Assembly: GCF_946404925.1 (NCBI RefSeq)
Contig: NZ_CAMJFM010000001.1
Location: forward strand, 124,001-188,000
Reading direction: 5' to 3'
DNA: 64,000 nucleotides
From: an uncultured Prevotella sp.
GTDB lineage: Bacteria > Bacteroidota > Bacteroidia > Bacteroidales > Bacteroidaceae
Part shown: positions 17,021 to 26,800 of the stretch, one piece after another
How the letters are laid out: each line of letters begins with the position of its first letter
Numbering within the stretch: the stretch's first letter is position 1
Position numbers and translations under genes: made by a program
Notes under the pieces: model-generated
Told to the model about the DNA's origin: nothing
Databases searched by the model: none
The model's input: the letters and a program-made list of their open reading frames with translations, nothing else

Positions 17021-18559
17021 ATGAAGAAACTGTTACTCTTAGCATTGATTGCTGTTTCGCAATCAGTTTGGGCCGATGGTATCAGTGTGCTCGGGTTCAG
17101 ATTGCTCGAAACCGATCTGACCGCAAATACCCGTGGCACAGAGAAACGTGACCAGAACGGCGACAAGGCAGCACTCATCAAGATTGTTACCCCAGAGAGA
17201 GGATTCCTGTTTAATGGAGGTTCGCTGGGTATCGTTGGAACCGAGGAGAAAGCTGCCGAGATATGGCTTTATGTTCCACCACGCGCTCAGAAGCTTACCA
17301 TCACTCACCAGGTGTTTGGTATTCTGCGCGACTACTACTATCCAGTTTCGATACAAGGCGGACGTACCTACGAGATGCTGCTCGACATCGGTACGGGTCG
17401 CTACGTAAATATCACCACATCGCAGGCCAAGAGTGATGTTACTGTTGATGGCGAGTATCTGGGTAAGTCGCCTATATATAATAGGTATATGACTTATGGT
17501 CGCCATGCCGTGTTTGTTCAGAATGGTATGTACGAGGCCCACGACACCATCATTATCGCTACCAACGACGAGAAGACCACAAAGATGGCTCATATTGAGA
17601 TGAAGAATATGAGCGCTCACTACGGCGATGTTGTGGTAAACGTAGAGAACGAGGCCGATATCTGGTATAATGGACATCAGGTGGCAACAGGTAGTTGGAG
17701 CACTCAGTTGCGCGAAGGCTCTTACACCATTGAAACGCGCAAGGCCGATTGCGACCCGATTAAGACCACTTTTGTAGTAGAACCAAGAAAAAAGAATCAG
17801 ATTCAGGCTGCTCCACCAGCTCAGCACACAGGTAGACTGAACATCTACACCCGCCCACGTAATGCCAAGGCTATACTCAACGGTACCGATGAGATTAATC
17901 TTGCCGATGTTCCTACGCTTCCTGTAGGTACCTATCAGTTGGCAATCAGCCGTAAGGGCTATATCAGTACCAATCGCGAGTACACCATTAAGCACAATCT
18001 TACCACAAGCGATACGGTTACCCTCGAGAAGGTTAAGTACATCAAGCCCACGGCATTCTATTTTGGCGCAGGTTTCACCATGCGATCCATGGGTGGTGCA
18101 ACAGCTCTGGCTGGTTTTGTATATAAGAATATTGATCTTCAGGCCAGCTATACCTTTGGCTTCGGAAAGTCTGACGAGGTTATGTGGTATAGCACCGATG
18201 GTAACGATACCTATCTTAGCGGTATTACCTATAAGCGATCAACCTTTGCCGTCAAGCTAGGTTATCAGATTGAACTTACCGAGCGACTTGGTATTACACC
18301 ACAGGTAGGTTATCAGATTGAACAACTGGCTGGTACTGTTACTAATGGCACCATACTCTATGGCGATAAAGCATCGGCCAATTGTATATCTGTAGGTGCA
18401 AAGTTTATGTACGCACCAGTTCAGCGCTTCTATCTGTTTGCTGCGCCCGAACTCTCTCTTGGAATGAGCAAAGACAACAACTTCCAGAAAATCTCTGATG
18501 CCAGCAACATCACTGCAGGAGGTTTTATGATAACTCTCGGCGCTATTTTGAACTTCTGA
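17021..18559 (+). CDS. PEGA-domain envelope protein with C-terminal barrel-like domain
   Basis: A 512-residue exported protein: signal peptide MKKLLLLALIAVSQSVWA, then an N-terminal beta domain (residues 20-135), PEGA-type repeats with the DVTVDGEYLGKSPI and NIYTRPRNAKAILNGTDEINLADVP pattern (about 140-340), and from residue 345 a set of beta strands (AFYFGAGFTMRSMGG, LAGFVYKNIDLQASYTFGFG, FAVKLGYQIEL, APELSLGMS) resembling a small outer-membrane barrel or surface domain. The last residue is Phe, as in many outer-membrane proteins. It heads the operon; 28 bp separate it from the BACON lipoprotein. Confidence 0.75.
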   Translation: MKKLLLLALIAVSQSVWADGISVLGFRLLETDLTANTRGTEKRDQNGDKAALIKIVTPERGFLFNGGSLGIVGTEEKAAEIWLYVPPRAQKLTITHQVFGILRDYYYPVSIQGGRTYEMLLDIGTGRYVNITTSQAKSDVTVDGEYLGKSPIYNRYMTYGRHAVFVQNGMYEAHDTIIIATNDEKTTKMAHIEMKNMSAHYGDVVVNVENEADIWYNGHQVATGSWSTQLREGSYTIETRKADCDPIKTTFVVEPRKKNQIQAAPPAQHTGRLNIYTRPRNAKAILNGTDEINLADVPTLPVGTYQLAISRKGYISTNREYTIKHNLTTSDTVTLEKVKYIKPTAFYFGAGFTMRSMGGATALAGFVYKNIDLQASYTFGFGKSDEVMWYSTDGNDTYLSGITYKRSTFAVKLGYQIELTERLGITPQVGYQIEQLAGTVTNGTILYGDKASANCISVGAKFMYAPVQRFYLFAAPELSLGMSKDNNFQKISDASNITAGGFMITLGAILNF

Positions 18560-18587
18560 TTTTCTTACCACTAAATATATAGAAGAT

Positions 18588-20237
18588 ATGAAAACAAAGA
18601 AATATATTACGTTATTAGCTGCTCTCTCGCTATTATCAGGTTTTACGGGCTGTAAGAGCGAGGACGAGACTCAGGCCAAACCGGCTAAGGAAATGCTGAG
18701 AGTGCTTGATGGCGTTATTAATATACAGTCGGATGTAGAGGCTACCAATGTAAATGTAACTGCCGACTGCCACTGGAAGTTAGACAGTCTGGTAACTGGC
18801 GACTTCGGCAAGAATCTGAATGTTCAGCCTCGCGAGGGTATAGGTGATGGTATACTTCAAGTAACAACCGACCAAAACACTACAAATGCCGATCGTACAG
18901 CATCGTTTATTCTGGTTTCGGATGGAGGTTTGAGACAGAAGATAACAATAACCCAGAATGGTAGGGGCGATGGTATTAACCTCTCGAAAGGTTCGTTTAC
19001 ATTCGATACTAACCCCACCGAAGCCCAGACTCTTAAGATAACCAGCAACACATCGTGGAAAATAGACCTGCCAAGTGGTGTTAACTGGCTTAGCGTATGG
19101 CCCTCAAGTGGAGACAAAGGTGAAACTACGGTTCAGATCACTGCAACTCCATCATCTACCGATGCTGTTCGTTCAACAAGTCTGAATATTTCGTATGGCC
19201 AAGGCTTCAGCAAAATCGAAGAAGTTACCGTATCGCAAACAGGTATTACTAATGTAACCCTTCAGGCTTCAGAAAGTGCAAGTGATTTTGAGTCATCAGG
19301 TGGCGAAAATGTGATTCATATCGAGAGTAATGCCCAGTGGTATGCCTTCATTCCGTCGTCGGTTTCGTGGTTGAAATTCAATTCCCGTCTCGACTCTTTG
19401 ACTTCCGAAGGCAGTGCCTCGCGAATTGGCAGCGGCGATATCCATCTTGTGTGCGAGGAGAACAATACTACTCGCGAACGTACCACTGCTGTTGTGATTG
19501 TGGCTGGTACCAAGAGCCCCAAACAGGTAGTTGTAACGGTAGAGCAGGTTAGAAACGGTTCGGCATTACCATTGAAGACATCGGTAAGCCTTAGCGAGCT
19601 GAGTGTAGCGCGCGAGTCGGCAAACTTCCTTCTGAACATTGTTTCCGAAGAAGTTGTAGGCGATTATGGACTGATATATAGTACTACAGACAGTATTCCT
19701 ACTGCCAATAATGGCACTAGAGTAGTAATTGGTAAGGGGGGAACATCATCGGGCTTGGCTTACGAGCTTACCGGTCTGAATGCCAAAACCACCTACTATG
19801 TACGTGCTTTTGTTCAGAAAAACAGTTCGCAAGATGTGCTCTATAGCGACGTGGTTAAAATAACCACTATGGCCAATGCAATTACAATCGGCGAGGTAAA
19901 ATCGATGTATGTAGGAAACAATTATGCCGACATGCGATACAGCTTCGTAGCCGATGAAGAGATAATAGATTGCGGATTTATCTATAGCACTACCAACCAG
20001 GAACCATCGCGCGAAGACGGCACTATGGTTACAGTAGGTCATGGTGGGTTGATTGGTAATGTAATGACAACAATAGCCAATCTCGAAGAGCGCACCACCT
20101 ACTACATACGAGGTTACGTGCTTACAAGGTTGGGCATAGCCTACAGTCCCAATGTGGTTACTATCACCACCTCTGCCTCAGCTTCAGAGCCAGGCGAGAG
20201 TGATAACCCCGATCCACAATTATCACGCAGAAAATAA
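18588..20237 (+). CDS. BACON-domain lipoprotein
   Basis: A 549-residue lipoprotein: the signal ends SLLSGFTGC, lipidated at Cys22, followed by KSEDE, a context compatible with surface export. Three BACON-like domains follow (about residues 38-130, 135-215, 220-325), each with the W-K/Y...L.V/F...G and VTVSQTG/ITITQNG endings. Two FN3-like modules (YGLIYSTTDS...TTYYVRAF and CGFIYSTTNQ...TTYYIRGY) complete it before a short Glu/Pro/Asp tail. BACON domains are often carbohydrate- or mucin-binding (family knowledge). No enzyme domain is seen. Confidence 0.8.
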   Translation: MKTKKYITLLAALSLLSGFTGCKSEDETQAKPAKEMLRVLDGVINIQSDVEATNVNVTADCHWKLDSLVTGDFGKNLNVQPREGIGDGILQVTTDQNTTNADRTASFILVSDGGLRQKITITQNGRGDGINLSKGSFTFDTNPTEAQTLKITSNTSWKIDLPSGVNWLSVWPSSGDKGETTVQITATPSSTDAVRSTSLNISYGQGFSKIEEVTVSQTGITNVTLQASESASDFESSGGENVIHIESNAQWYAFIPSSVSWLKFNSRLDSLTSEGSASRIGSGDIHLVCEENNTTRERTTAVVIVAGTKSPKQVVVTVEQVRNGSALPLKTSVSLSELSVARESANFLLNIVSEEVVGDYGLIYSTTDSIPTANNGTRVVIGKGGTSSGLAYELTGLNAKTTYYVRAFVQKNSSQDVLYSDVVKITTMANAITIGEVKSMYVGNNYADMRYSFVADEEIIDCGFIYSTTNQEPSREDGTMVTVGHGGLIGNVMTTIANLEERTTYYIRGYVLTRLGIAYSPNVVTITTSASASEPGESDNPDPQLSRRK

Positions 20238-20284
20238 CTAAATAAACAATAAAACAGAGTATTAACTTAAAACATTATAGAATT

Positions 20285-21265
20285 ATGAAAAAGATTATTA
20301 TTACTTCAATACTTAGCTCACTTATTTGTGTAGCTTCATTTGGTCAGTCATTGTATCGTACAATCCTCTCTCATAATGGTCAGTTGACTCAGTATAATAT
20401 TAACCATTGGACTGATGCCATTACCGATGCAGTTGAGGGGGATACTGTCTACTTTACACCAGGATATTTCCCAGGTAGTGTTACTATTACAAAAGCGATT
20501 ACTCTGATAGGTGCTGGCGTTGCCCAAACGGACAGTTGGTGGTATGATTCAGAAGGAGTGTCAGCTCTTCACTCCGCATTATTAGGTAGTGGAATCTCAG
20601 GTCAAAGTACAACTATAGGCCAGAGCGTTATTATTGATATTGATGAAACTCCAACACTCACAACTAATTTATTAGAAGGTTTTAAGATTAATAATGAAAT
20701 ATCAATAAAAAAAAGTGTTAATAATCTCTCTATAAAACGTTGTCATATGAGCTGGCTTAGTGGGGATGCTACATGTTCAAATTTGAATTTGGGAAGTTGT
20801 AGAATAGGTACCCTTTACTGTGGTTTTATGGAGAATCCCTATATTTATAATTGTTATTTCAATGATCTACAGGTTCAAGGTAATACTTTAACTTTTAATA
20901 ATATTTCATTTGTCGATATCTATAATGCTCCTGGTTGTACTTTTATTAACTGTATAGATGGTGATGGATATTATAATGAAGTAACAGGTGGCATATATAT
21001 TAACTGTTTATATGAATCAGATCTTACTGGAAATGGTACAACATACGAAAGTTGTTGGCAGTACGAAGATGGTTGGAATTTATCAAAAGATCAGCTTACA
21101 ACAGCTGGTTATATTGGCAACGATGGTAAAGTTATTGGTCCTCTTGGCGGTAGTGCTCCATTTACATTGATTCCAAGCCAGCCTTATGTGTCATCTCAAT
21201 CAGTGACTTACGATGCAGTTGAGAATAAGCTGAATGTAAATATAACCGTTAAGAAAGGAAAGTAA
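20285..21265 (+). CDS. secreted right-handed beta-helix-like protein
   Basis: A 326-residue protein with a signal peptide (MKKIIITSILSSLICVASFG, cleavage before QSL). The sequence opens with AITDAVEGDTVYFTPGYFPG and ITKAITLIGAGV, the usual start of pectate-lyase-like parallel beta-helix proteins, and then runs as short Asn/Ile/Cys-rich coils (LSIKRCHMSWL, CSNLNLGSCRIG, YIYNCYFNDLQV, CTFINCIDGDG). No catalytic residues are identified, so it may bind rather than cleave glycans. The gene is visibly more AT-rich than its upstream neighbours and touches the next gene without a gap. Confidence 0.6.
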   Translation: MKKIIITSILSSLICVASFGQSLYRTILSHNGQLTQYNINHWTDAITDAVEGDTVYFTPGYFPGSVTITKAITLIGAGVAQTDSWWYDSEGVSALHSALLGSGISGQSTTIGQSVIIDIDETPTLTTNLLEGFKINNEISIKKSVNNLSIKRCHMSWLSGDATCSNLNLGSCRIGTLYCGFMENPYIYNCYFNDLQVQGNTLTFNNISFVDIYNAPGCTFINCIDGDGYYNEVTGGIYINCLYESDLTGNGTTYESCWQYEDGWNLSKDQLTTAGYIGNDGKVIGPLGGSAPFTLIPSQPYVSSQSVTYDAVENKLNVNITVKKGK

Positions 21266-23818
21266 ATGAGACGACGACATATATTAACAGTATGTCTTGT
21301 CCTATTGTTGTTCTTTCCTTTTGTAGCTTTGGCGCAGTCGGATATTACCTATCAGTACTGGATAGACGACAATAAGGACAATGCTACTTCTGGAACTGTC
21401 ACAGACAGCGGAAGTGGCGGAGGCATTAGTTTGAACCTTGACGTGGGTTCGTTGAGTCCTGGTGTGCATTTCTATACCATCAGGTTTTATGAACAACAGC
21501 CTGGTTCTACAGGGGTAGAATGGAGTGCTCCTCAGCGATACATCTTCAGTATCCCTGTTATTCCTGATGATGTTGCTCCAAGCTATATCGCAAGCTATGA
21601 GTATTGGATAGATGATGATTATGCCAATCGTATAGTAGTAGATGCTCCTGCAGAAGAATTTGAGGAGCATAATATAAACGCTGCATTAGATATCAGCACT
21701 CTATCTCCTGGTGTACATTATTATAATGTACGCGTATTAGGTTCTGATGAAAAATGGAGTACAACCCAGCGCTACATTTTCAGTATTCCCGCAACAGCTA
21801 GTGGTAGTACACCAAAGAATTTAAAGAATATTGAGTACTGGATTGACGATGATTATGCAAACAAGGTGAGAAAGCCTATCGCTGATGATGAGTACACCAC
21901 AGATGGGGCATTTGCTTCAATCGATATGACAGGCTATGCTCTTGGCGTACATTATTATAATATGCGAATTCAGGATGCGGACGGAATATGGGGCGCACCG
22001 CAGCGCTACATTTTCAGTATTCCCGCAACAGCTAGTGGTAGTACACCAAAGGATTTAAAGAATATTGAGTACTGGATTGACGATGATTATGCAAACAGTG
22101 TGAGAAAGCCTATCGCTGATGATGAGTACACCACTGATGGAGCATTTGCATCAATCGATATGACCGACTATGCTCCTGGCGTACATTATTATAATATGCG
22201 TGTTCAGGACGAGGATGGCATTTGGTCTGCTCCGCAGCGCTATATTTTCAGTATCCCGGCTCCTCAGCAGGCTACTGTTGATAAGCAGATTTCCGGCTAT
22301 TTGTATGCATTCAACAACGATGCACTTAAGAGTGTAACATTTGCAAGTCCTGTTGATGAGTTCGATCAGCCTATATCGTTAAATGTGCCATCTCCAGGTG
22401 CACTAATGGTGGTTGATGATAGCTGTAAGTTTGAGTTTGATGCGACTAGCAGTTCTGTAAAGATGCGTCGCTATACTCCGATGCAGTTTGCCCTTTATTT
22501 TAAGGATCAAAACAACACGCTTAGTGCTCCTTTGGTAGAAGAGTTCGTGGTAACTGATTCGTTGACACAAGATGTTACTGCCATCTCATCTCCAGGTACA
22601 TATCCTATAGCTACTCATGCCGAAGGCGGATTCAGTGCTATGAGTTTCAGCGTGTCAGCTTCGACTGCATTGGCATTGAGAACCAGTGGCGATTGTGGAT
22701 TGCGATTGTATAGTGCTGATGGCACTATGCTTAATGCCTACGAATCGTCGGCACTCCAAACAGGCGTTACCAGAACGTTCGCTGCTGGTACATATTATGC
22801 TATTGTATTTGGAAATTCAGAAGCTATTAAACTGGCACTCTATCCTGGCGATGAAGTAGGATTGAATGCACTAAGGCCTTCGATAGCTTATGATGAGACT
22901 ACACAGTTTGCTACAATCAGTGGAACTATTGATGGGGCAAGCTATTATTATACAATTAATGGCGACAATCCTACAATAGAGAGTACTCCTTATACTGAAC
23001 CGTTCTTTGTTTCACAAAATGTGACCATCAAGGCTATTGCAGCTTGGGGTGATATGGTTGTTAGCAATCCTCCTCGTTCGTACACAGTATCAACTATTAA
23101 GGGGGATGCAAGTGGCGATGGCGTTATTGATATTCAGGATGTTGTGGCAATTGTTCACTTTATTTTGGGTTCTCCTGATAGCGGCTTTGCTGAGAATCTG
23201 GCTGATATGAATGGTGATGGCGAAGTAGATATCTTCGACGCAATGTTGCTTGTTAACTATGTGCTGACACATCCAACTTCTGGTTCTGGAGCCAGAGCAA
23301 TGGAGCGAGTTGGAGCTGATGAACCTGCTGAGGCAATTGAATTGTCAGCAGAGCAAGATCACATCTATATTGGCGTTGATCAAGCAGAACGTTTCACCGC
23401 ATTCCAGTTCGATATCATCTTGCCTGATGGCGTATCACCATCCGATGTTAAACTGACATCAATATCATCTGCTCATAGACTGATGTTTGCTCGTTGTTAT
23501 GGCAATATCTACAGAGTAGTTGGATTCTCAATGAGTAATAGTACGTTCCCATCTGTTGATGACAAGTTTGTAGACATTCAGTTAACTGATGTTGCAAATG
23601 GTGAAATATCAGTGATTAATGTTCTCTTTGTAAGACCTGATCTGCAAAAGACCATCTTTGCTGGCGGAGCCCTTGGCACAACAGCTATTGAGAACATTGA
23701 GATAGACTCTGAGGCTACAGATATATACAACCTGAAGGGCCAGAAGCTTGACAATAACCGCAAGCAGCTCGACAAGGGCGTATACATTATTAACCACAAG
23801 AAAGTGATTATCAAATGA
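21266..23818 (+). CDS. secreted repeat protein with dockerin module and T9SS-like tail
   Basis: An 850-residue exported protein (signal MRRRHILTVCLVLLLFFPFVALAQ). Four repeats of about 78 residues follow (around 28-98, 112-175, 189-252, 267-330), each with YWIDDDYAN ... GVHYYNMR ... W.APQRYIFSIP. Then come a middle beta region, a CHB_HEX_C-like module (SYYYTINGDNPTIESTPYTE), a type-I dockerin-like pair at about 613-671 (GDASGDGVIDIQDVVAIVHF and ADMNGDGEVDIFDAMLLVNY, with Ca-binding D/N positions), and a cohesin-like beta domain. The end, IYNLKGQKL...KGVYIINHKKVIIK, resembles the last strands of a T9SS type A sorting domain. Repeats 3 and 4 are nearly identical in DNA. Confidence 0.72.
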   Translation: MRRRHILTVCLVLLLFFPFVALAQSDITYQYWIDDNKDNATSGTVTDSGSGGGISLNLDVGSLSPGVHFYTIRFYEQQPGSTGVEWSAPQRYIFSIPVIPDDVAPSYIASYEYWIDDDYANRIVVDAPAEEFEEHNINAALDISTLSPGVHYYNVRVLGSDEKWSTTQRYIFSIPATASGSTPKNLKNIEYWIDDDYANKVRKPIADDEYTTDGAFASIDMTGYALGVHYYNMRIQDADGIWGAPQRYIFSIPATASGSTPKDLKNIEYWIDDDYANSVRKPIADDEYTTDGAFASIDMTDYAPGVHYYNMRVQDEDGIWSAPQRYIFSIPAPQQATVDKQISGYLYAFNNDALKSVTFASPVDEFDQPISLNVPSPGALMVVDDSCKFEFDATSSSVKMRRYTPMQFALYFKDQNNTLSAPLVEEFVVTDSLTQDVTAISSPGTYPIATHAEGGFSAMSFSVSASTALALRTSGDCGLRLYSADGTMLNAYESSALQTGVTRTFAAGTYYAIVFGNSEAIKLALYPGDEVGLNALRPSIAYDETTQFATISGTIDGASYYYTINGDNPTIESTPYTEPFFVSQNVTIKAIAAWGDMVVSNPPRSYTVSTIKGDASGDGVIDIQDVVAIVHFILGSPDSGFAENLADMNGDGEVDIFDAMLLVNYVLTHPTSGSGARAMERVGADEPAEAIELSAEQDHIYIGVDQAERFTAFQFDIILPDGVSPSDVKLTSISSAHRLMFARCYGNIYRVVGFSMSNSTFPSVDDKFVDIQLTDVANGEISVINVLFVRPDLQKTIFAGGALGTTAIENIEIDSEATDIYNLKGQKLDNNRKQLDKGVYIINHKKVIIK
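21767..22234 (+). repeat. two near-identical 234-bp tandem units
   Basis: The segments 21767-22000 and 22001-22234 encode two 78-residue repeats and agree over long stretches, including a nearly unbroken run from the shared CAGCGCTACATTTTC start through TTGACGATGATTATGCAAAC. This indicates a recent in-frame duplication. Confidence 0.85.
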
Positions 23819-26800
23819 TAAATACTATGCAGAAAAAACTCATGATGATTGTCATCCTATTACTAGCATTAAGTAATAGGATGGCAGCTGATGACCAGTT
23901 ATCTATCAGTAACTTCAGCATATTTACAGAGCACACTAAGGATGTTAGCATTACGTTGACTAACGAGAATGACTATGCTGGATTCCAGTTCGACTTGGAT
24001 TTGCCAGATGGTGTAACTGTTAGCTCGTATAGTGCGAATAGTGCACGTATACCAACGGCTACGGAATTAAGTATGCTGCAGCAATCAGATGGCACTTATC
24101 GTTTCGTGTTCTTAAGTCAATCAGCAACACCATTGTCTGGTAGCAGTGGCGATGCAATTATTAACCTAACATTGCAAGCGGCTGCGACTGCAACTGTTGG
24201 TTCAACAACTGGTTACTTCAAGAATATCAAACTGGCAAAAGCCGATGGTACAGGCCCTACCTATGCTTCGCAGTCGTTTACCTTTACTGTACTAGGCGAT
24301 GAACCTTATGCAGTTTTAAGCAATGATAATAAGACGTTAACCTTCTATTATGATAATAACAGAGATAATTATACATGGATGAAGGTTGGTGAGACATCAG
24401 ATTTATCGGATAAGGATTGGCTTGGTTCTGCTTATGCTACATCTATTACATCTGTTGTGTTTGATGATTCATTCGCTGGTTACACTGCGTTGTCAGGTAC
24501 AGCTTTCTGGTTCTTTGGGCTATCAAATCTATCAAGCATTACAGGCCTCAATAATTTGAAAACAGGAAACGTTACAAACATGAACAGCATGTTTAGGGGC
24601 TGTCAGTCGCTGACAACACTCGACCTTTCTGGCTTTAATACAGCAAAGGTTACAGACATGGGTTCAATGTTTTCTGGATGTTCAGGTCTGTCTACCTTAA
24701 CATTGGGTGGCTCATTCGATACTGGTTCGGTTGTATACATGAACGAGATGTTTCAGAATTGTAGCAGCCTAACAGTGCTAGATCTCGGTAGTTTTAATAT
24801 TGCTAAAGTAGAGAATATGAATTCGATGTTCTCCAATGCAAGCAATCTGAAGACGATTTATGTTGGCACAGGATGGGCGACAACTTTGGAAACTGCTGGG
24901 GCCGAAATGTTCAGCGGATGTACCAATTTGGTAGGAGGAAGTAGCACAACTTATGATGCAACCAACGTAGGTTTTGACTATGCTCGCATCGACGGTGGTC
25001 CATCTAGTGAAACTCCAGGTTACTTTACCGATGTCGCCAATAATGGTAAGGAAGTTTATATGGTTCTGACTGATAGTAATAGTAAACTTACATTCTATTA
25101 CGATGCAAACAAAGCTACACGATCGGGTAATGTCGTAGGCCTTACTGGTTCTGCAGGTTATGGTTGGTCGATCTATAAAGATTATATCACTTCTGTAGAG
25201 TTTGATCCGTCATTTGCTGATTATCATGGTCTGACAAGCACTAAAGAATGGTTCTTTTCATGCAACAACTTGGCAAGTATAACTGGTATTAGTTATCTTA
25301 AAACCGAGAATGTTACTGACATGACTTCTATGTTCCAATACTGTTATGCGTTAACATCACTCGATTTGGGTAGCCTTAATACATCGAATGTGACAAAAAT
25401 GGCTCACATGTTCTATGACTGTAAGAATCTGGAAACCGTTGTTTTGGGATTCAATACATCCAAAGTTACTACAATGGAGGGGCTGTTCTATAATTGCAAC
25501 AAACTGGCAAGTTTGGATCTAAGCAGTTTTAACACTGAAAATGTAGAGAACATGCAAGAGATGTTCTGGACTTGTTCTAGTCTGACCGACATCGATGTTA
25601 CAGGATTTGAAACAGGTTTAGTGACTTCTATGGCTCAGATGTTCTTCGGGTGTTCTGGACTTACCACACTTGACCTCAGTAGCTTCAATACAGGAAATGC
25701 AACTCGGATGACAGGTATGTTCCAAGATTGCTCAAACCTGGTGACCATATATGTTGGAGATAATTGGTCGTATGAACAGGCTGCAACAGGTGGAAACCTT
25801 ATGTTTGATGGTTGTACTAGTATTGTTGGTGGAAGTGGAACAGAATATAGTAGTGCCAATTATGACTGGAGGTATGCTCATGTTGATGGTGGAACAGTCA
25901 ATCCAGGATATCTTACTGATGTGAAATATAAAGGTAAGACAGATGAGGCTTATGCAGTATTAAGCAGTGATTCTAAGACACTGACTTTCTATTATGATAA
26001 AGATAAGGAATTTCGTACTGGTGTTGTAGATATCGACACAGGTAGTGGATTAGGATGGGAGAGTTATAGCTCAACTATAACATCGGTTGTTTTCGACGAT
26101 TCTTTTGCAAACTATACATCGTTGACTAGTACGGCATCTTGGTTTATGGGATGTACCAATCTTACATCCATTACTGGAATTGCTAATCTGAAAACAGACA
26201 ATGTTACAAACATGTATGCCATGTTCTATAATTGTTCAAGTCTGGCTTCTTTAGATGTAAGCGGTTTCGTGACGGACAATGTAACCAATATGGAGAAAAT
26301 GTTCTCTGCATGTGACTTTACAACTCTAGATATTAGTAATTTCAAGACAGATAAGGTTACTAATATGAAAGAGATGTTCCGTGAATGTAGAAGCTTGGCA
26401 ACTTTGACTCTTGATAAGAATAACTTCAAGACGGACAACGTAACAAATATGTGGCTGATGTTCAAGGATTGTGAAAGTCTTACTAGTCTTGATGTAAGTG
26501 GATTCAATACAGCCAATGTTACTGACATGACATTAATGTTCCATGGATGTAAAGAACTTACAACTCTAGACGTTAGTGGTTTCAATACTGCTAAGGTTAC
26601 CACAATGGAGGGAATGTTTAATGGTTGTGAGGGATTGACTACACTGGATTTAAGTAGTTTTAATACCACACTCGTAACTAACATGATGTCTATGTTTTAT
26701 GGGTGTACTTCTTTGACAACCATTAGCGTCAGCGATAAGTGGTCTAACGAAGGTGTGGCTGAGGGGACTTCTACCAGTACCAATATGTTCTATAACTGTA

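Noticed and set aside
17063..17995. 310-residue minus-strand frame opposite the PEGA gene
   Set aside because: Shadow of a well-supported coding frame with signal peptide and domains on the plus strand; no motif of its own.
20285..21265. Insertion sequence or phage gene for the AT-rich beta-helix gene
   Set aside because: It has a signal peptide, sits exactly in the operon and has no terminal repeats or transposase motif.
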